Of a stretch of 64,000 bases of DNA, positions 14,041 to 27,948 are shown piece after piece. Where the stretch lies: contig JACATO010000036.1 in assembly GCA_018389105.1 (NCBI GenBank), positions 434,001-498,000 of the forward strand, given 5' to 3'. Source of the DNA: Nautilus pompilius. Its lineage: Eukaryota; Mollusca; Cephalopoda; Nautilida; Nautilidae. A program made the translations under genes and the position numbers. Below the pieces are notes generated by a model. It made no database searches and was not told the origin of the DNA. It worked only from the letters and a program-made list of their open reading frames with translations. How positions within the stretch are numbered: the first letter of the stretch is position 1; each line of letters opens with the position of its first letter.

Positions 14041-14684
14041 GCTCCAAGATTCCCTGAATATGTGACTTTAGGCATTAAAATTTCAGACCTAGGCAAAAGT
14101 TTCAAAGTTTGAAAGTAAACTCTAGCTTTTCTAAAGACTGCCGAGTGCAGCATAAATCTACTACTCTTGTTGCAATGTCGTCATGGAATTTTCATCTGAT
14201 ATTCCCAAAAGGTCCATTGTACTCTCTCTACTGCACTGAACCACACTGAAATATATATAGTTTAAATGAATAAACAGCTACCTTAATCCAAAGTCTGTTA
14301 TATGTAACTCACCCTGCAATTGCTTAGGAAATGATAAGTAAACACGTGAAATTCCATAAAGCTACCTATGTCAAACAACGATGTTCACTCCACTGCATTA
14401 CCTGCTTAAGAACCAAAAATAAAGATTTAACTAAAAGCAATCAGACAAAACAAGATTGGTTCTCAGTATGGCTGACTTGTATATTCTTTCGTATGATGGC
14501 TCTTATAGAAAACTAGTTTAAAAATCAACAAGTCCTAATAACTGACTGGCCAATACAAGGACTGTATAATTACATGATGGGCTAACACTAAACAGATATG
14601 GTTCAACCAATTGCAAAGCTGATAAATATAAGACATTCATAGCAGATGATATCAATAAATCATATCAACTATAAAAAGGTACAA

Positions 14685-14716
14685 TCACACTAGCTCCAGA
14701 TATTGGACTAGTGTGA
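14685..14716. repeat. Short inverted repeat (hairpin)
   Basis: Arms TCACACTAG and CTAGTGTGA are perfect complements, 9 bp each. Inside them TCCA and TGGA can extend the stem with a small bulge. It lies in AT-rich DNA with no adjoining gene. It could be a regulatory palindrome or the remnant of a small foldback element. Confidence 0.7.
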
Positions 14717-17210
14717 CAAAAAAATAGATAGTTTTGGTTCTCCATTAGCAAGAAAATCTTAAAGCAAATATTATATATTTAGACAACATGAAGTGTTTAT
14801 TGTCTTTATAAGCTTTGAAAATATGCAGCACATCTTGCAAGAATAGAACATGTTTATAAATGCACAGAGCATCTTCACAATCCTTCATATTGAAGATATT
14901 TCAACATTTAACCATGTATCCACTTGAAATTTCGTCAAGAATATTTAACGAATAGCACTGCTCAGTTTGTTCATCACCAGCTGATTTCCTAATAGGCATG
15001 CATCACAAAACAGTTAACTAAAACAAGATAGGTCCATGGTAAATAAAATTAAGTTGAGTTTTATTTTGAGGTGAAAAATAGCAATTTGTGTCATGCTAAA
15101 CACTTAAGACTAGAGTATTCCTTAAAGAATTTTGAGTAAATACAGTAACATTATATTTGAGGAGGGTTGTTTAAGGTATAGTTAGTTACTGCTAGCTCCA
15201 GGACTCTCAATGTGCTATATGATTCCTACCCAGTCTTCGTACTGAAAATATTTTACCACATTAATTCTCTCCTGTTAGTTACTACACTATGCTGACAAAA
15301 GTTTGATTAGAGCTGAAGTACCCCAATGGAATAACTATCACATGGAAAACTAATACAGAAGTATGTACTAAGATATCTTTAATTAACAGTTAAAAATGAC
15401 TAGTGATTTTCTTTCCTTTTGTATTCTTTTGAAAGCAAATTCTCAATGATTTAGGTTTTTTTTACATATTAAAAAAATGCAGAAAATAAAAGAATTATTG
15501 CCATCAGTTTTCATTAACAATCAGGCCAACACTAGAACCTTTAAGTGGTAACTGGACTAACATAAAGATAACAGAATTATTTAAAGGCCTCAAGCTCCTT
15601 AGAACTAGCTACATGACCAGGTCAACAAGATGAGATAACTGAGGACAGACAGACACAAGGAAAAGACATTATCACTACAGCTTTTTGTTATGCAGAGTAA
15701 GTTAGTCAAATAATGCAATAATAATAAAACACTAAGAAAAGAATTATTTACTATAGAAAGAATAGTTAAATTCTCTTCTTTTGATTTCTTTAAAGGTTAA
15801 AATCAAGGAAGAACAAAGAATCCAAACAGAAATCTGTATAATTTCATAGCTATTATAGAAGCACTTAGTACTTTGATTCAAATTTTCTTTGTCTGCCAGT
15901 AAATCAACAGAATCCACGAGTATACCAGTCAATGTCAATACACAATTAGGTTTCTGCTGGTCTTATATAGATCAACAAACAAAATGAAATGGTAGCTTCA
16001 TATACTCCAAAACCAGCACAACTCCATAACTGTTTTAGAGATAGATTTGCAGTGTTCACCAGAAATACTGGAGGACATTCACAAGTCATGAATCTCTTCA
16101 CAAACATGGGGAATGGAAGAAACCAAGTATGTATGGGTGTAGCTAGCTCTGTTTTGTATTTTCATGTGCTAGGAAATAATTTAATAGCAACTAATGTCTA
16201 ATGATGTTTTTATAAAATAGTTTTTTACTTAATGTTTATTAAACTGTTTTTTTGTTATTTATCCAGACAAAAAAAAAAACAAAACAACTGATGATAGGCT
16301 GATCTTAGATATAGTATTATATTTAATTCTTAATGTTGATAAAATTCTCAAATTTCTTTATTTTATGCTCTGAGGAAAGTTTAATCAAGTTTTGAAATCA
16401 ATCATACTCTTAATGTATACATTTTTATTGTTTACAATGTAATTAATATTCAACTATGAATTTACCAGGTCATATTCACCAACAAAAAACATCCTATAAG
16501 GATGCTATATATACCTTAATTAAAGTTTAATGCTTTTATTCATATTAAAAACAACAACAACAAAAGAACCTATCATGTTGTTAGTGTATGATATAATATA
16601 ATATGCAAAGGTATGGGCTGTACTGGAAATGAGGACAGATCTATGATTTTCTTCGCAAAAAATACAACAACACTGCCTCTGCTATCCCTGTTGCTCCAAA
16701 GATGCTGGAAAAGTAGTCATTGTAAATGGAGTCAAGTCTACCATGAATAATGTGTTGAAACAGAGAATTGTATTCTTACATAAGACCCTAAGGCTAGCAT
16801 TGCAACTGCAATGTCGTTAGTGAGTAGAGTCAACAGTGTATTTTGTATAAATAAAGTTACAGATTTGTCTGAATAGTGGTTTTCTGTAAATAAGGCTCGC
16901 TGGGTCTCATATATATGAGTTCTATATGGATGATTGTTACACAGAAATACATGCATGTATATATATGGATGAATCTGTGATACAAGAAACATGTTTTATT
17001 TAGTTAACCATTGCTCTGTACAAAGTTTTGTTTCCAAACACTCAGAGCCATAACTATACATTTTTTTCCATACTTTGATATTATACATGGGTATACATAC
17101 TTTATGAAAATCACCTGTATAGTGTCCCCTTTTTAAAAAGAGGGACAAATTAAATAACATTTTGTAGTTTTTCATCAACAATCAGGCAGACATTAAAACT
17201 GAAGCATCTA

Positions 17211-18820
17211 CAGCGGTGTGCAAAAGTCTTGCATAAAAATTACTAGACTTAGAAAATGGGTTCTTATTTTGTAGAAATTAGTAACTATTGTATGTTTTCT
17301 GTTTTAATTGAAAGGTATCAGTGTCTTTAAATGATTTACAACACTAAGATCCATTTTGTAATTGCACAGCCAAAATTTAAATATTAATAAAATAATTTGC
17401 ATGAAATCGGCATGTACAAAAGTATTGCATAAACTACAAAAAATTAGAATATATATTTTGTTCTATAATAGTTTAGGATAGTAGAATATAAATATGAAAA
17501 ACTGTCATTTTCCACTATTCTGATTCATTTTTGTTGAATATAGTGATGCTGAGAGCCCGATATTTGACCCCTGAACAGCGGGCCACAATCGTTTGCATGA
17601 AAGAAGATGGTGAAACTGAGTGGGCCATTGCAGATCATATCAGTTGCAATCAGTTGATATCTCGCACCCAGAAACGTTGGAAAGCTGACGGGAGCCTAAT
17701 TTCAAAATGCAGAGCCGACAGACCACGGAAAACAACGGCTTGACAGGATCGTCTGATCGCCCACATGTTGAACTCGGACCGATTCCGCACTTCCACCGAC
17801 ATCCAGACCGCCTTGTCAAGGTACCATGGGATCCAGTTGGCCTTGTGCACCATCAGACAGCGTTTGATCCACATTGGACTGTTCGGGTGATCGGCAAAGA
17901 AGCCGTTCATCAGTCTGGACAATTGTCGAAAGCGATTACAGTGAGCTCACAACCATCTCCACTGGACTGTGGACCCGAGTGTTGTTTTCCGATGAAAGCA
18001 AATTTGTGAGAGTCCACTAGGCGGGTTGGGTGTACATTCGGTGATTGGTGTCCGAGAAATACGATTCTAGTTGCACTCGACCGACTCTACAGGCAGGGGG
18101 AGATCTGGCCATGGCTGGGGGCTCTGTTTTCAATCATCCGGTGTCGGTCCGTTGCATCACATGGAGGGTCGAATGAATGCTCATGACTATGCTAAGATCG
18201 TCTCAGACATTGTCGAACCGTATATGTGTGACCACGTGCCCCTGATGGCCATCTATCAGGACAATGCCCCCATCCACACAGCTAGGAGTGTCAAGGCCTT
18301 GATGGCAGAGCTGCGAATCCCTCTCCTCAACTGGCCGGCTGAAATCCCGGATCTCAATCCCATTGAAAACATTTGGCACTTGATTAAACCCAGCGTTAGT
18401 GCCAAAAAACCGATTTGAAACGGAAAATCGAGGAAGCCTGGTCGGAGTTCAGTAGTGATGATTGTCAGTGTTTGGTAGCCAGCATGCTTCGTCTTTGTGA
18501 AGAAGTTATCAAGAATTTCGGATATTCTACTCATTATTGATAGATCTGATCACTTTCTGCATAATTGGAATTGAATCTGAATTGATTAGATAGCTGTCTA
18601 GATTTTATGCAACACTTTGGCACACGTTGATTTGATGCAAATGATTTTCTAAAAATTATAACTTTTCTTACAATGAAACAATATGCTTGATTATTGGAAT
18701 AGATGCACGACAGTAATATAGAAATACTTTAATGAACAAGATTTGATAACAACTGCTTTCGACAAAATGCGAGCTAATTTACAGGAAAATTTTTTTATGA
18801 AAGACTTTTGCACACTGCTG
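17211..18820 (+). mobile_element. Tc1-family DNA transposon (degenerate)
   Basis: The terminal inverted repeats are clear. The left end begins CAGCGGTGTGCAAAAGTCTT and the right end is the complement of CAGCAGTGTGCAAAAGTCTT, with further matching into a run of A. TA dinucleotides at 17209-17210 and 18821-18822 form the expected Tc1/mariner target duplication. The 1610-bp length is normal for Tc1. It carries one decayed transposase gene on the plus strand. Confidence 0.92.
17546..18540 (+). pseudogene. Tc1 transposase pseudogene, DD34E
   Basis: The frame opens at an ATG with MLRARYLTPEQRATIVCMKE, a typical helix-turn-helix start for DNA binding at the terminal repeats. It breaks at a stop near 17743, and the rest is scattered over several frames. 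All three catalytic positions of the RNase H-like DDE domain can still be read: Asp in FSDESKF at 17991-17993, Asp in YQDNAPIHTA at 18260-18262, and Glu in DLNPIENIW at 18365-18367. The last two are separated by 34 residues, the Tc1 signature. The tail, read in another frame, ends with a stop at 18538-18540. Multiple stops and shifts mean no functional enzyme. The protein would have cut and rejoined DNA at TA sites in the nucleus. Confidence 0.9.
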
Positions 18821-20873
18821 TAAGTAGTAACTGGAGCTAAAACAAAGATATATCACTAAATTATTAAGAGTTGTACCCAAATTCCTGATAAGCTGCTACA
18901 GACAGATTAGTAAAAAAGGTGGATGAGTGGAAGATTTATCAGGCATTCCTGATAAAGCGCAAAGAATTTAAGAAGCTAGCTGACACTGGAGTCAGCAGAT
19001 CAACTCAGGCTAACTAACATGTCACTGGTAACTTCAACAGTTTTGATTGAATTAGCAAATGAAATCTACAGGTCTTTTGTCAGGCTGGCAAAGCCCATCC
19101 TAACAGCAGCTAATCACTGTGACAATTATAGAAGTGTTCATTTACTGCAGTCCTCTCACTCACACACAAAGCTTCATGGAAAGACATGGATGAGGTAGTA
19201 GCACAATGACATTTGTTACTTGCTGAACAATGGCTGCTGTATGAGATGGCAGTCTGCCAGAGAACTGCTTTCAGTGGAGAGTCCAAGATCAGTTGGAGAT
19301 GAGGCTGAGGCTAAATTAGATTGTCTAGATTGAGTATTTTCAATACTGGTCCTTTATAGTTCCCCTAAAATCAATAATTTGTTACTGGCATTATATCCCA
19401 TAGAATAACCATCAGAGAGGCTGTCATTATCCAGTCAAGGTTATTATGATGACCAAAATATAGAATCTCAAGATGACCACTTAACCAGTTACATATATCT
19501 GGCCACCTTTAGAAATAGATTGTAATTAGCCATTACAGTAATGTTGTTAGGTGGGAACCACAATGGAAAACAGATAAAAGATAAATCTGATTTTTCAAAA
19601 TTTATGTTTGAAGTTATTGCTTGGAAATATTATTACAATAAAATAATCACTATAACATTTCTCTTGACTCAGTAAACCCTACAAAAAATGCAAAATTGAA
19701 GTACACATTTTTTGTTCCTGCAGCAGAATTCTAATATGAGTTGTGTCAAGTGGACCCAGTGGATGCACTCATCAATAATGCCCTGCTACCTATGTAAACA
19801 TGGTTACAATCATCCAAGCAACTGCTGATGAATACTGAATGGGTCAGTAATCAATTTCTCTTCTAACACATTGGACAGTACTAAAACTTTGTGTGTTATT
19901 GTTGGTTATATTACAGGTAACAGCTGGAAAACAATCTGAAGTTATGCATAAAATATTCTTATAATACAGAAATGTCACACCGAAAGGATCAGAACAAGTT
20001 TGCGTCAATACATGCTGAGATACAGTACAGCTAAGAAAAGATACTGATTTTGGTAAAAACAAACTGATAATCCTTTTCATTTCTGAAAAAAAAATTGTAG
20101 CGATTTAATCAAAAACCAGCTGTAGAAAGACTTAATTACAGACACTTAGCTATTAGATTTGTTTATTTTTTTAAATGTAGATAGTTCACCTTTAAATTTG
20201 GAAAGTTTTGTTGTTTTTTTTCCCCTTTCAAGGATGTTTCATCATAAAAAAATATAAAAAATTAAACAAAACAAACAAACAATCAATCAAAAGCCACAGC
20301 ATTAAGTTAATAGTTTACTTAAAGCTGCTGATTAAAATGTTTATTAAAGAGCGCAGTGTGAGCTACTTTTCATCCCTGTTTGCATACTTTGTTATTGTTG
20401 TTTTTATCTCTCCATCTCACATTTTCTTTAGATTTAATTGCCGTGGTTAGCAACGCATTGACTAAAGGTAATTACTTCTGGAAAGATTTTACATTTAAAC
20501 ATCAAAACCTTTTAAAAAAGAACTCTAAAAGAAGTTGCTGTAATTGGAATTACATCTTTAAAGCACACAGACAGAATGCCAGTGGACAGAAGAGAGAAAT
20601 CCTAATGGCAGTTTTCTCTAATTTCTTCCCATCACGGAAATTACACCAACATGTAGAGTTTCATTAAGATTTTAAATTCTGTGATTCTTTTTTTGTGTTG
20701 TTTTATGCAGCATTCAGGCCTGCCTTCAGCGGTGCTAGATTCTAACTACCGGCAGTAAAAAGGAGAGAGAGAAATAATGATGGGTCAGTGGAGATTTTAT
20801 ACAAAGCAATAAAACCACAGAGTTAAAGCTGCATTATCAGTTTATTATTTTCAAAAGATTTAGAAAAAAAATA

Positions 20874-20892
20874 AACACACACACACACACAT
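20874..20892. repeat. (CA)n microsatellite
   Basis: About nine CA units, followed after a short gap by a CT-rich segment. No gene adjoins it. Confidence 0.9.
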
Positions 20893-22744
20893 ACTCTATC
20901 TCTCTCCAGGAAAAAAGTAAATAAAGAACATCTGTTTAATCTATCATTTGGCTTCCAGATATTCGGTATACAACTGTTTAATTTTCTATTTCCAAGTTGA
21001 TGAAAATAAGACACGACATAAATATAAAGAAAAAAAAGTTCATAATAATAAAAATTAACAAATGGTATAATAAAAAAATTTTTCTTTTTCTCTCTTCAAA
21101 GGATGACAGAGCCTGCCATGAAATATTTTATTATTAACAGCAGCCTGGAATTAAATGTAATTTTACTCTAAGCATTAAGCAGTCATCAAATAAAATCATA
21201 GATACTTTGCTGGGCTTAATTATAAAATTCCATTTGGTCACATTAAGATATTTCAGACCCGCAAGGTTAATGACAAAAAAAGAGGTTTGCTTGTTTGTTT
21301 GAAATGCTTCATTTATTTACTTACTTATGTCTGGTTTTACATGATGTTTTCTTTCTAGTTACAAATCATTCTATGCTACATTCTCAAGAAAAAATAAAAA
21401 GATGTATGGGAATTAGCCAGGTTCACTTGACCTTGTTCTGTCTGATATCCAGTCGCAGTCTATTGCACAGGCTAACAATGTCTACAGGTGACATCACCCT
21501 TCACAAAAGCTGACTGGTACAAGCTACAAATAACCATTACCATAACCTAAAATCTGTTTATCTATTCAGACACAAGTGCTAATTTCCCCCTTCACATCAA
21601 AGGAGGGGGGGTAGGGAAGAAGACTCCCTTCTAGATGTGGTAGAGAGCATCTTGATACAAAATTAGTGGAAATGCAGTGCCTTCTGACGTCCTTCCTTTG
21701 CCTATTATTTTCTATACAACTGATACATTAGGGGATGAGCAACAAACTTTGTTTCTCACACCCACATTCATCTGCACATGTGGGGATAGTGCTTATGTGC
21801 CATGGAAGAGCTAACGATAGATCTTCATCAGGAAACAAGCTAGAATTTCTAACAGAGAAAACGACTGCTCTCCTTGATGATGGCAGATTGTTTCTCTTCT
21901 GAAGCCATCAAACCAGATGGAAACTGGTTAGATGAATAGAATCACACTAACAAAATCATGCACTTTGATCTTAGCTCCTCCCCAAAAATCTTAGCATGAC
22001 TACAATAAACACTGTAAAATGCCATTTGCATGCTCCGCTTTTTAAAAATAATTTTCAGTATTAAAGTCTTAAGGGAAGATCCAACAGCGATTTTCAAAGC
22101 AATTAAGAGCTTTAAGAAGAGAAGGTGGAAAATCATAAACTCTTTCAGTTTTTTTACAGCTAAAAAAATTAGGGGCCATAAATATAAATTGGTTAAAGTA
22201 AAACAATATCATCATTTCAAAATTTGAAGATATTAATAATAGTAAATGTGTACACATTCTTTGATCAGGGCAACATGAATCACTGTGGGTTATCTGAATG
22301 TAGGGCATCCATAATGCTGCCATAAATTTGAAAAAGTCATTAATATTCAGTAAGAACATAAAACAAAGAAGAAAGAAAATCTGTCCTTAATAACTTTTAT
22401 AAAACATTCACTTCCTGCTTCAGTAAAATTTGCTTTATCTTCTTTATTTTTTTTTTTTTCAATCCATCTCTTTATTTCTATCAAAAGAAACAAAATAATG
22501 GGTTCTGACACCAACATCAGTAAGTTAATTAATTTTGTTACCAAGTAGAAACTGCATGATGCTGTTAACAAGGCAATGCTATTCAGCCAAGAGTGTATCT
22601 TCAATAGTAATGTTTAAACAATGAATCTCTAAGTTCTCTGATTGAGGTTTGAAAACTATTTTAGGAGTTTAAGTATTATAGTTTATCAAATAAACCTAAT
22701 AACCACCATCTAGTTAAAAACTTAAACTTTTATTTTTCAGAGCA

Positions 22745-22960
22745 GGTTTAAGGCAGATCCCTATGTGGTGCAGTAGTTAGGTAGCTACCGAAGTGTAGTA
22801 TGACCTCCAACCCAAAGTTGAGGGTCATTGGAATGACCACACTGTCAACTAGGATGCCTGTGATACAAGTCTCCAGGCAGTTGGGCCCACTGAAATGGCA
22901 ATGTTGGTCAAGCAAAGGCCTAACCCTAGGGCAAGATAGCAACCAGAGTCAGATACCAGA
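22745..22960 (+). repeat. Possible tRNA-derived SINE or similar short repeat
   Basis: The segment near 22767-22790 reads GTGGTGCAGTAGTTAGGTAG. It matches most positions of an RNA polymerase III A box (TGGTGCAGTAG against TRGCNNAGYGG) in a tRNA-like context. The body is GC-richer than its surroundings. A convincing B box is not seen, so the assignment is weak. It could equally be a fragment of another repeat. Confidence 0.3.
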
Positions 22961-23569
22961 GTGGTCCTTTGGCATTTATAGTAAATGTTTCTAAGGTGAT
23001 ATACCAAATATATTAGCTGATGAAACAACAGCATGACATGGATGAAGGTGAATTATTTAAGTAAGTTTTGAATGACAGCAATGTTACATTTTGAAGCTCT
23101 CTTAAGACAAATGCGATACATGATGCACTATCATGATGTTAATGAATGTGAAGAACTTGATCTCAAACCCTCAAGGCTGAAGAATCATTCTGAGCCATGA
23201 AGCAGCAACATCATATGCATGTTAATCATCTCAATCAAAATAAAACAAGCATTTAAAAGTTTTCTTTACATATTCTGCAATCTTTATGCTAATTATTTCA
23301 TCAGATGGAAGTCATATAAAAAAATTATATTTTAGAAATAAATTAATTTGGCAATAGCCAAACAGCAGGAAAATAACAATTGTGGCACTGATATTAATTT
23401 CCATCTTCTATCATCTTTATTCTTGTATCAAAAAACCAAGAAGAGAAAACAAATTCTTTTTCTTTAAAAACACTGTTTTCCAGGAAATGGCAACATAGAA
23501 ATTGTATTTGTAATCTGTATGATTTAGCTAAAAGAAATTATGCTCTTCCAAGGAATTTAAATTTGTAAT

Positions 23570-23760
23570 AATGTTATTCTTTCTCCTACATTTCCAATAT
23601 TGCCAGAGGACAACTCGCGGATCAAATGCACATTTGCAAAAACAAGGTACTTTCAGTTCTTCCTAATCAGTTGGCAATCCCCTGAAGCGCAGTCTCAAGT
23701 TACTAAACAAATTGAATGAGAGCCCGGAGGTGGGGGGGGAGAGACTGGGAAACCACCATT
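23570..23760. other. Compositionally complex block, possible regulatory DNA
   Basis: A stretch of balanced composition in AT-rich surroundings, without homopolymers until a G run near 23733-23740 and without a sustained open frame. A minimal exon-like reading (AG, then about 41 bp, then GTACTT) exists on the plus strand but is opposite to the only supported exon and was not called. Regulatory function is inferred only from composition. Confidence 0.25.
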
Positions 23761-24439
23761 GTGAAGTAAAGTATATCGACAATATAGTACAGACAAAAAG
23801 GAATTTAACATAGCGCCACTGCTTCAAACTTGAAAATGTCTCTTAGTTTGGTTTAGTATTTCATCCTATTGCTCCAAGAAATTGCTGACTAATATCATAA
23901 AAAGTAAAAATTGTTGACATTCCTGATATATGCTGCAAATACTGAAGCTGTATTGTAAACATTAAAATCTGCTGCTGTTTTGGATTTGATCAAATGAGGA
24001 ATATTGTTGTGGAGTACGGTTAGTTTTAATGCAAACTTTGGTATTAACAGATTCTAGTTAGAGACACAAACCACCAATGCATGTCTCAACAAGTCTTGGA
24101 ATGGCATTTATTCTAATAAAAGAAAGAAAAAAAAAAACTTGCTGCAAAATTCATTTTCTGATTATCATGTCAATCCAAGATTTTGCTAAGCACGCAGTTC
24201 CAAGAGGGTTAAATGTCTCATCACAAAGTTTTAATATAGAAATGAATGTTTGGGTCTTATTTTGTTTTTTTATTAGATGTAAGTAAGTAACTCTTCTCTC
24301 TTTGCCCCCCCCTCATAATAAATGAACTTAGACGCTAACTTAAGAAAATCTAGTAGTTTATTTCATACTTTCTACTGTAATGTAATTCAGATAGCTAATT
24401 CTAAGTCTGATGTAAGAAACAAAGTAAATCCAAAGTGCT

Positions 24440-24870
24440 GTGCTTATTAACAACAATGGAATGACTGTAATCTCTTTGGGGGTATGGTCCATAGATACAC
24501 AGCCAGCTCACCAAGATTTAATAAAATTCACACAGCCTCTGGAGAGCCCACGGAATTTTCCGCTGACACATTATGTACAGTTTGCATATTACTTGTAAAC
24601 TGATAGCAATAACATAGCATTAAACACAATTTCCACCAATTAGGTGCCATGCTGGGCTGATTGAGGTCGCAAATGGGTCAGAACAGAGGAAGCAATAGCC
24701 AGCTAAATTATGGCTGCATTCTGTTTGATGTGAAAGATTAGGAGAAGAAATGAACGCATAATGGGATTCAAATTCTTGATTAACCAACAGTGACTCAATG
24801 CAGCGATGAGTGCGAAGAAAGGACTTGGCCTAACCTACCATTAATTATAGAACCCACAGAACATATGTCA
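24440..24870. other. Compositionally complex block, possible conserved non-coding element
   Basis: Over 400 bp of high-complexity sequence without long A/T runs, including CCAATTAGG and homeodomain-like TAAT/ATTA cores. No open frame or splice sites are supported. This pattern is typical of long introns of developmental genes that contain enhancers, but conservation cannot be shown from one sequence. Confidence 0.3.
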
Positions 24871-27224
24871 AGATATTAGGAAGGTACAGAATATTAATGA
24901 AGGGGAGAAAATGAAAATGTTGTTACTCATTAAAGAGAAAAATATGCATTAAGCGAATTAACCCTAGTATCTGCAGTTCTACTATAAGTACAGGTAAAAG
25001 CTGAAAAAATCCATTGCTAATTGATGCATTCATATTTTATACCAGTACAATTTCTAAATTGAAAACCAGCAAATTTTTTTTTTTTTTTATTCTGTCATAA
25101 GCTCCACTTATTAAAAGAGGGCTTTCAGGGATTAAAGAACCCCTCTTCCCTTGCACAAGGATTTTGAAATCCTGATGATGTGGCTGCTTGTTTTCCTTGT
25201 ACATCAAACATCTAAATGACCCCAGAAGTTTCCAAATGTAGTCATGCTATAAAAATGCACTGCAAACAAGTATCAGGGATATGGGCAGGAACTGGTGTAA
25301 ATCATTACAAACTTTCCATTTTCCACTTAAAATCAAATTCTAAGAGTTAAAAAAAAGAAAGAGAGGATTTATTTCTTTGACCCTTTCAAATTCACACCAA
25401 ACAGATTCTTCTTCACTGTTATCTGAAATAAGTTTGAACTTTTGCATCAAACAAATATCCAAACTAATAATGCTTAGAGCTCATTTCTTTTCTTAAATAT
25501 TACATTTCTGCAAGTAATAAGGTTTTAAAGAAAAAGAAAATCACCATTATGCTTTACATCTGACCTATGGCATTAACACTGTCAGGAGATACTATCATAA
25601 ACGAACGACTTTATCCACATGTAAATTTTCTTCTATCTGTAGCTAATTATCTGCCATGTGTTCAACAAATAGCAACTGCCTACTGAAAGTCCAAATACAG
25701 TTTGTATCATCGCCAGTATTCTGAGTTAGTTGGACAACCAACCTATAGACCATGACTCTTTTGTTGTTGTTGTTTTAATTACAAATTGATCAATGTAGCC
25801 ATTTTCCCATTTCTGTTATGAATTACTAGAATTTCTACTGATGAACTTAAATGAGAAAAATATAAACCATCAAGAGAAGAAGGAATTGAGCCACTCATTA
25901 GTTCGCTGTGGATCATAGACTTTCTCTGTTGCAACTCTTTATCTATTAGGCATTAGTCTAATCAAAGAATTCCACATGACACTTTCTAAAAGCAATGAGG
26001 ATAAATGTTTCGATACTGCACTATAAATTTGCTGCAATATTATTTTTAATGGTTCCTACAAACCAATCAACCATGATTTTATGATTTTTTTCTTATCCAT
26101 TTCTGGCACTTTAATTAAAGCTACATGAAAACAGATCCCAAGATTTCAGGGGGAAAAAAAAAGAGAAAAGATCCAACCTCTCTCACAATGTAATGGCCCT
26201 AGGTTGTTTTCATTAGAGTTATTTGATCACTATAGATTTGTCAAAGTAATATTTCATGTCCACACAAAGCGATGCAGAAGTATATCTTGCAGTCTGATAT
26301 GCTAACACTTTCAGTTGATTGGTCTGTGGGCAATAAGAGATGAAGTCAGCTATGACATCAGAGAAGAAAAGCTGCTGAAGCAGACATAGATAAGTAATGG
26401 ATTTGCCATATTTACCCATTTTTAGCTAAGTTAAGCAATAGCTCTGGCACTGAGAATAAACAATCAATCACACAAAAACTATATAAGTCTGCTGTTATTG
26501 TTTCCACACTATCCTGTTTCCAAGTGTTTCCCCTCATTTCCATAATTAAATGCTACAAAAACTGTCCCCCTCCCATCTGTGATAAACAAGGGAATAGTCA
26601 TTAGCCTGTCTTGCTATCTTCTCAAATATACAGCCTTGGCCAGTCAGTTTGGCCCACTCAGTAACTTTCAATGTGTTTGCTTATACATTAGACATAAAAC
26701 TTCCATCTAAATGCTCAACCACTGTCCAACAATGAAACTTCTTTCCCTATTCATATAATTAAAAAATTCTGTAAAACACTAAATACACGAGGAGTGGGCA
26801 GTTTAAATAGTTCTTACTTTAAACAATAAAAAATATCTGCATTAACCAGAATGTTCTGGAATTTTTCACTATGTTGGTGCCTGATCTTTAGCCATGTTCT
26901 GGAAACAGTCAGAACTCTCCTTTCAACCTAGAAAATTCTGGAAATTTCTAGGAATTTCTTCGTAACTTTTCCGTGTGTAGAAATAGCCAACCTTGCACCA
27001 GCATCGTTAGTCAGTTTTGAAAACCCCCGTTCTCCTGTAAGAACTGTTGACGGAATTATTGAATAATTAATTAAGAAAAACCGGAAATACTTCTTGTAAG
27101 TAAAAAAAAGAAAGAAAGAAAGAATCAACAACAACAACAAAAGATGAAATAATTTTTCTGCATATGCCTGAAAAAGTAAAAAAAAGACCCCCATAGCATG
27201 TTTATGCACCTTTGAAGCCTTTAT

Positions 27225-27440
27225 GTTAAAGAATAATGCAAAGACGACTGAAAGTTAGCAATGGGCTAAACCGACTGGCCAACGAAAAGCAGCTGCGCTG
27301 ACATCAGCTCTGATGCATTTCCCAGTAGAGTTCTGCTGGAGCTGAGCAACAGTGCCACCTTCCAATGGCACCACTGCGTGATGTCTCAGATTTCAAACTA
27401 CTACCGCTCTGAACTCAGACCAGACCCTGTCCTTAACTAC
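27225..27440. other. Compositionally complex block near the zinc-finger/DDE element
   Basis: The GC content here is well above the window average, with several CAGCTG/GAGCTG-like E-box cores and GATG/CATC pairs. There is no open frame. It ends in A-rich sequence about 250 bp before the left inverted repeat of the element at 27695. It could be an enhancer-like block or an old repeat. Confidence 0.25.
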
Positions 27441-27694
27441 CCCGGGAAAAAAAAACCATTTCAGCAGAGGTGACAGAAAAAAAAAAACAAAAAACAAAAC
27501 AAGGGAAATAGGACCCTCCCAAACAATTAAGGTGTAAATTGGTTGCAGTTTCACTTCCAGTAAAAAAAAAAAAAAAAAATAAAATAAAAAAACTGGGCTT
27601 CTCTGTTTTTCGTTTTCTTCAAGAGAAATAGCAATACTTATTTATAACATAGCACAACAACAACTTTTGTTTAGTTTCCAAGGCTGTTTGAACA

Positions 27695-27788
27695 AATTTA
27701 GGGTTTTTTTTGGGGGGGGGGTCGCCGAATCCAAAAATGACATTAGTTTTGCCGAATTGGCTCTAGTTTTTTGAGGTAATGGATATCC
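27695..27788 (+). repeat. Left inverted repeat arm of the zinc-finger/DDE element
   Basis: Pairs with 29977-30061 in reverse complement. Landmarks are GTCGCCGAATCC, GCCGAATTGGCTCTAG and TTTTTTGAGGTAATGGATA. The outer part, AAATTTAGGGTTTTTTTT, is less similar but still matches the ACCCTAAAAT end of the right arm. Confidence 0.75.
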
Positions 27789-27948
27789 CTCAAATTATTA
27801 TGATTTTACCCCAATACGACCTGTATCTGCTGACATATGCAGCAGGGTTTGGCCTATCTTTTTACTGTTTAACATTGTTCTTATCTAATTTAATCTTATC
27901 TTTAGCATTGTTTTGCAGATTCATCCACTGCGTATAATATCATATTGA

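Larger units (their letters stand above)
9284..17210. other. Non-coding, no supported gene
   Basis: AT-rich sequence between the hAT element and the first Tc1 element. It contains a compound microsatellite (13983-14040), a perfect-arm hairpin (14685-14716) and many A/T runs. Two open stretches were considered: a minus-strand frame at 12119-12307 and a short plus-strand frame around 11485-11575. Neither has splice sites, a recognisable domain or continuity, so neither is called. No RNA gene is seen. Confidence 0.45.
18821..27694. other. Non-coding, with possible SINE and complex blocks
   Basis: AT-rich intron-like DNA with no supported gene. It holds a (CA)n run, a SINE candidate at 22745-22960, and compositionally complex blocks near 23570-23760, 24440-24870 and 27225-27440 that are listed separately. 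A polypurine run lies near 27105-27125 and an A run near 27561-27580. Several 60-96 codon frames overlap on opposite strands and lack domains or splice sites. Confidence 0.45.

Noticed and set aside
23590-23645. Mini-exon reading on the plus strand (AG, about 41 bp, GTACTT)
   Set aside because: Opposite strand to the supported exon, weak donor context and too short to judge by coding content.
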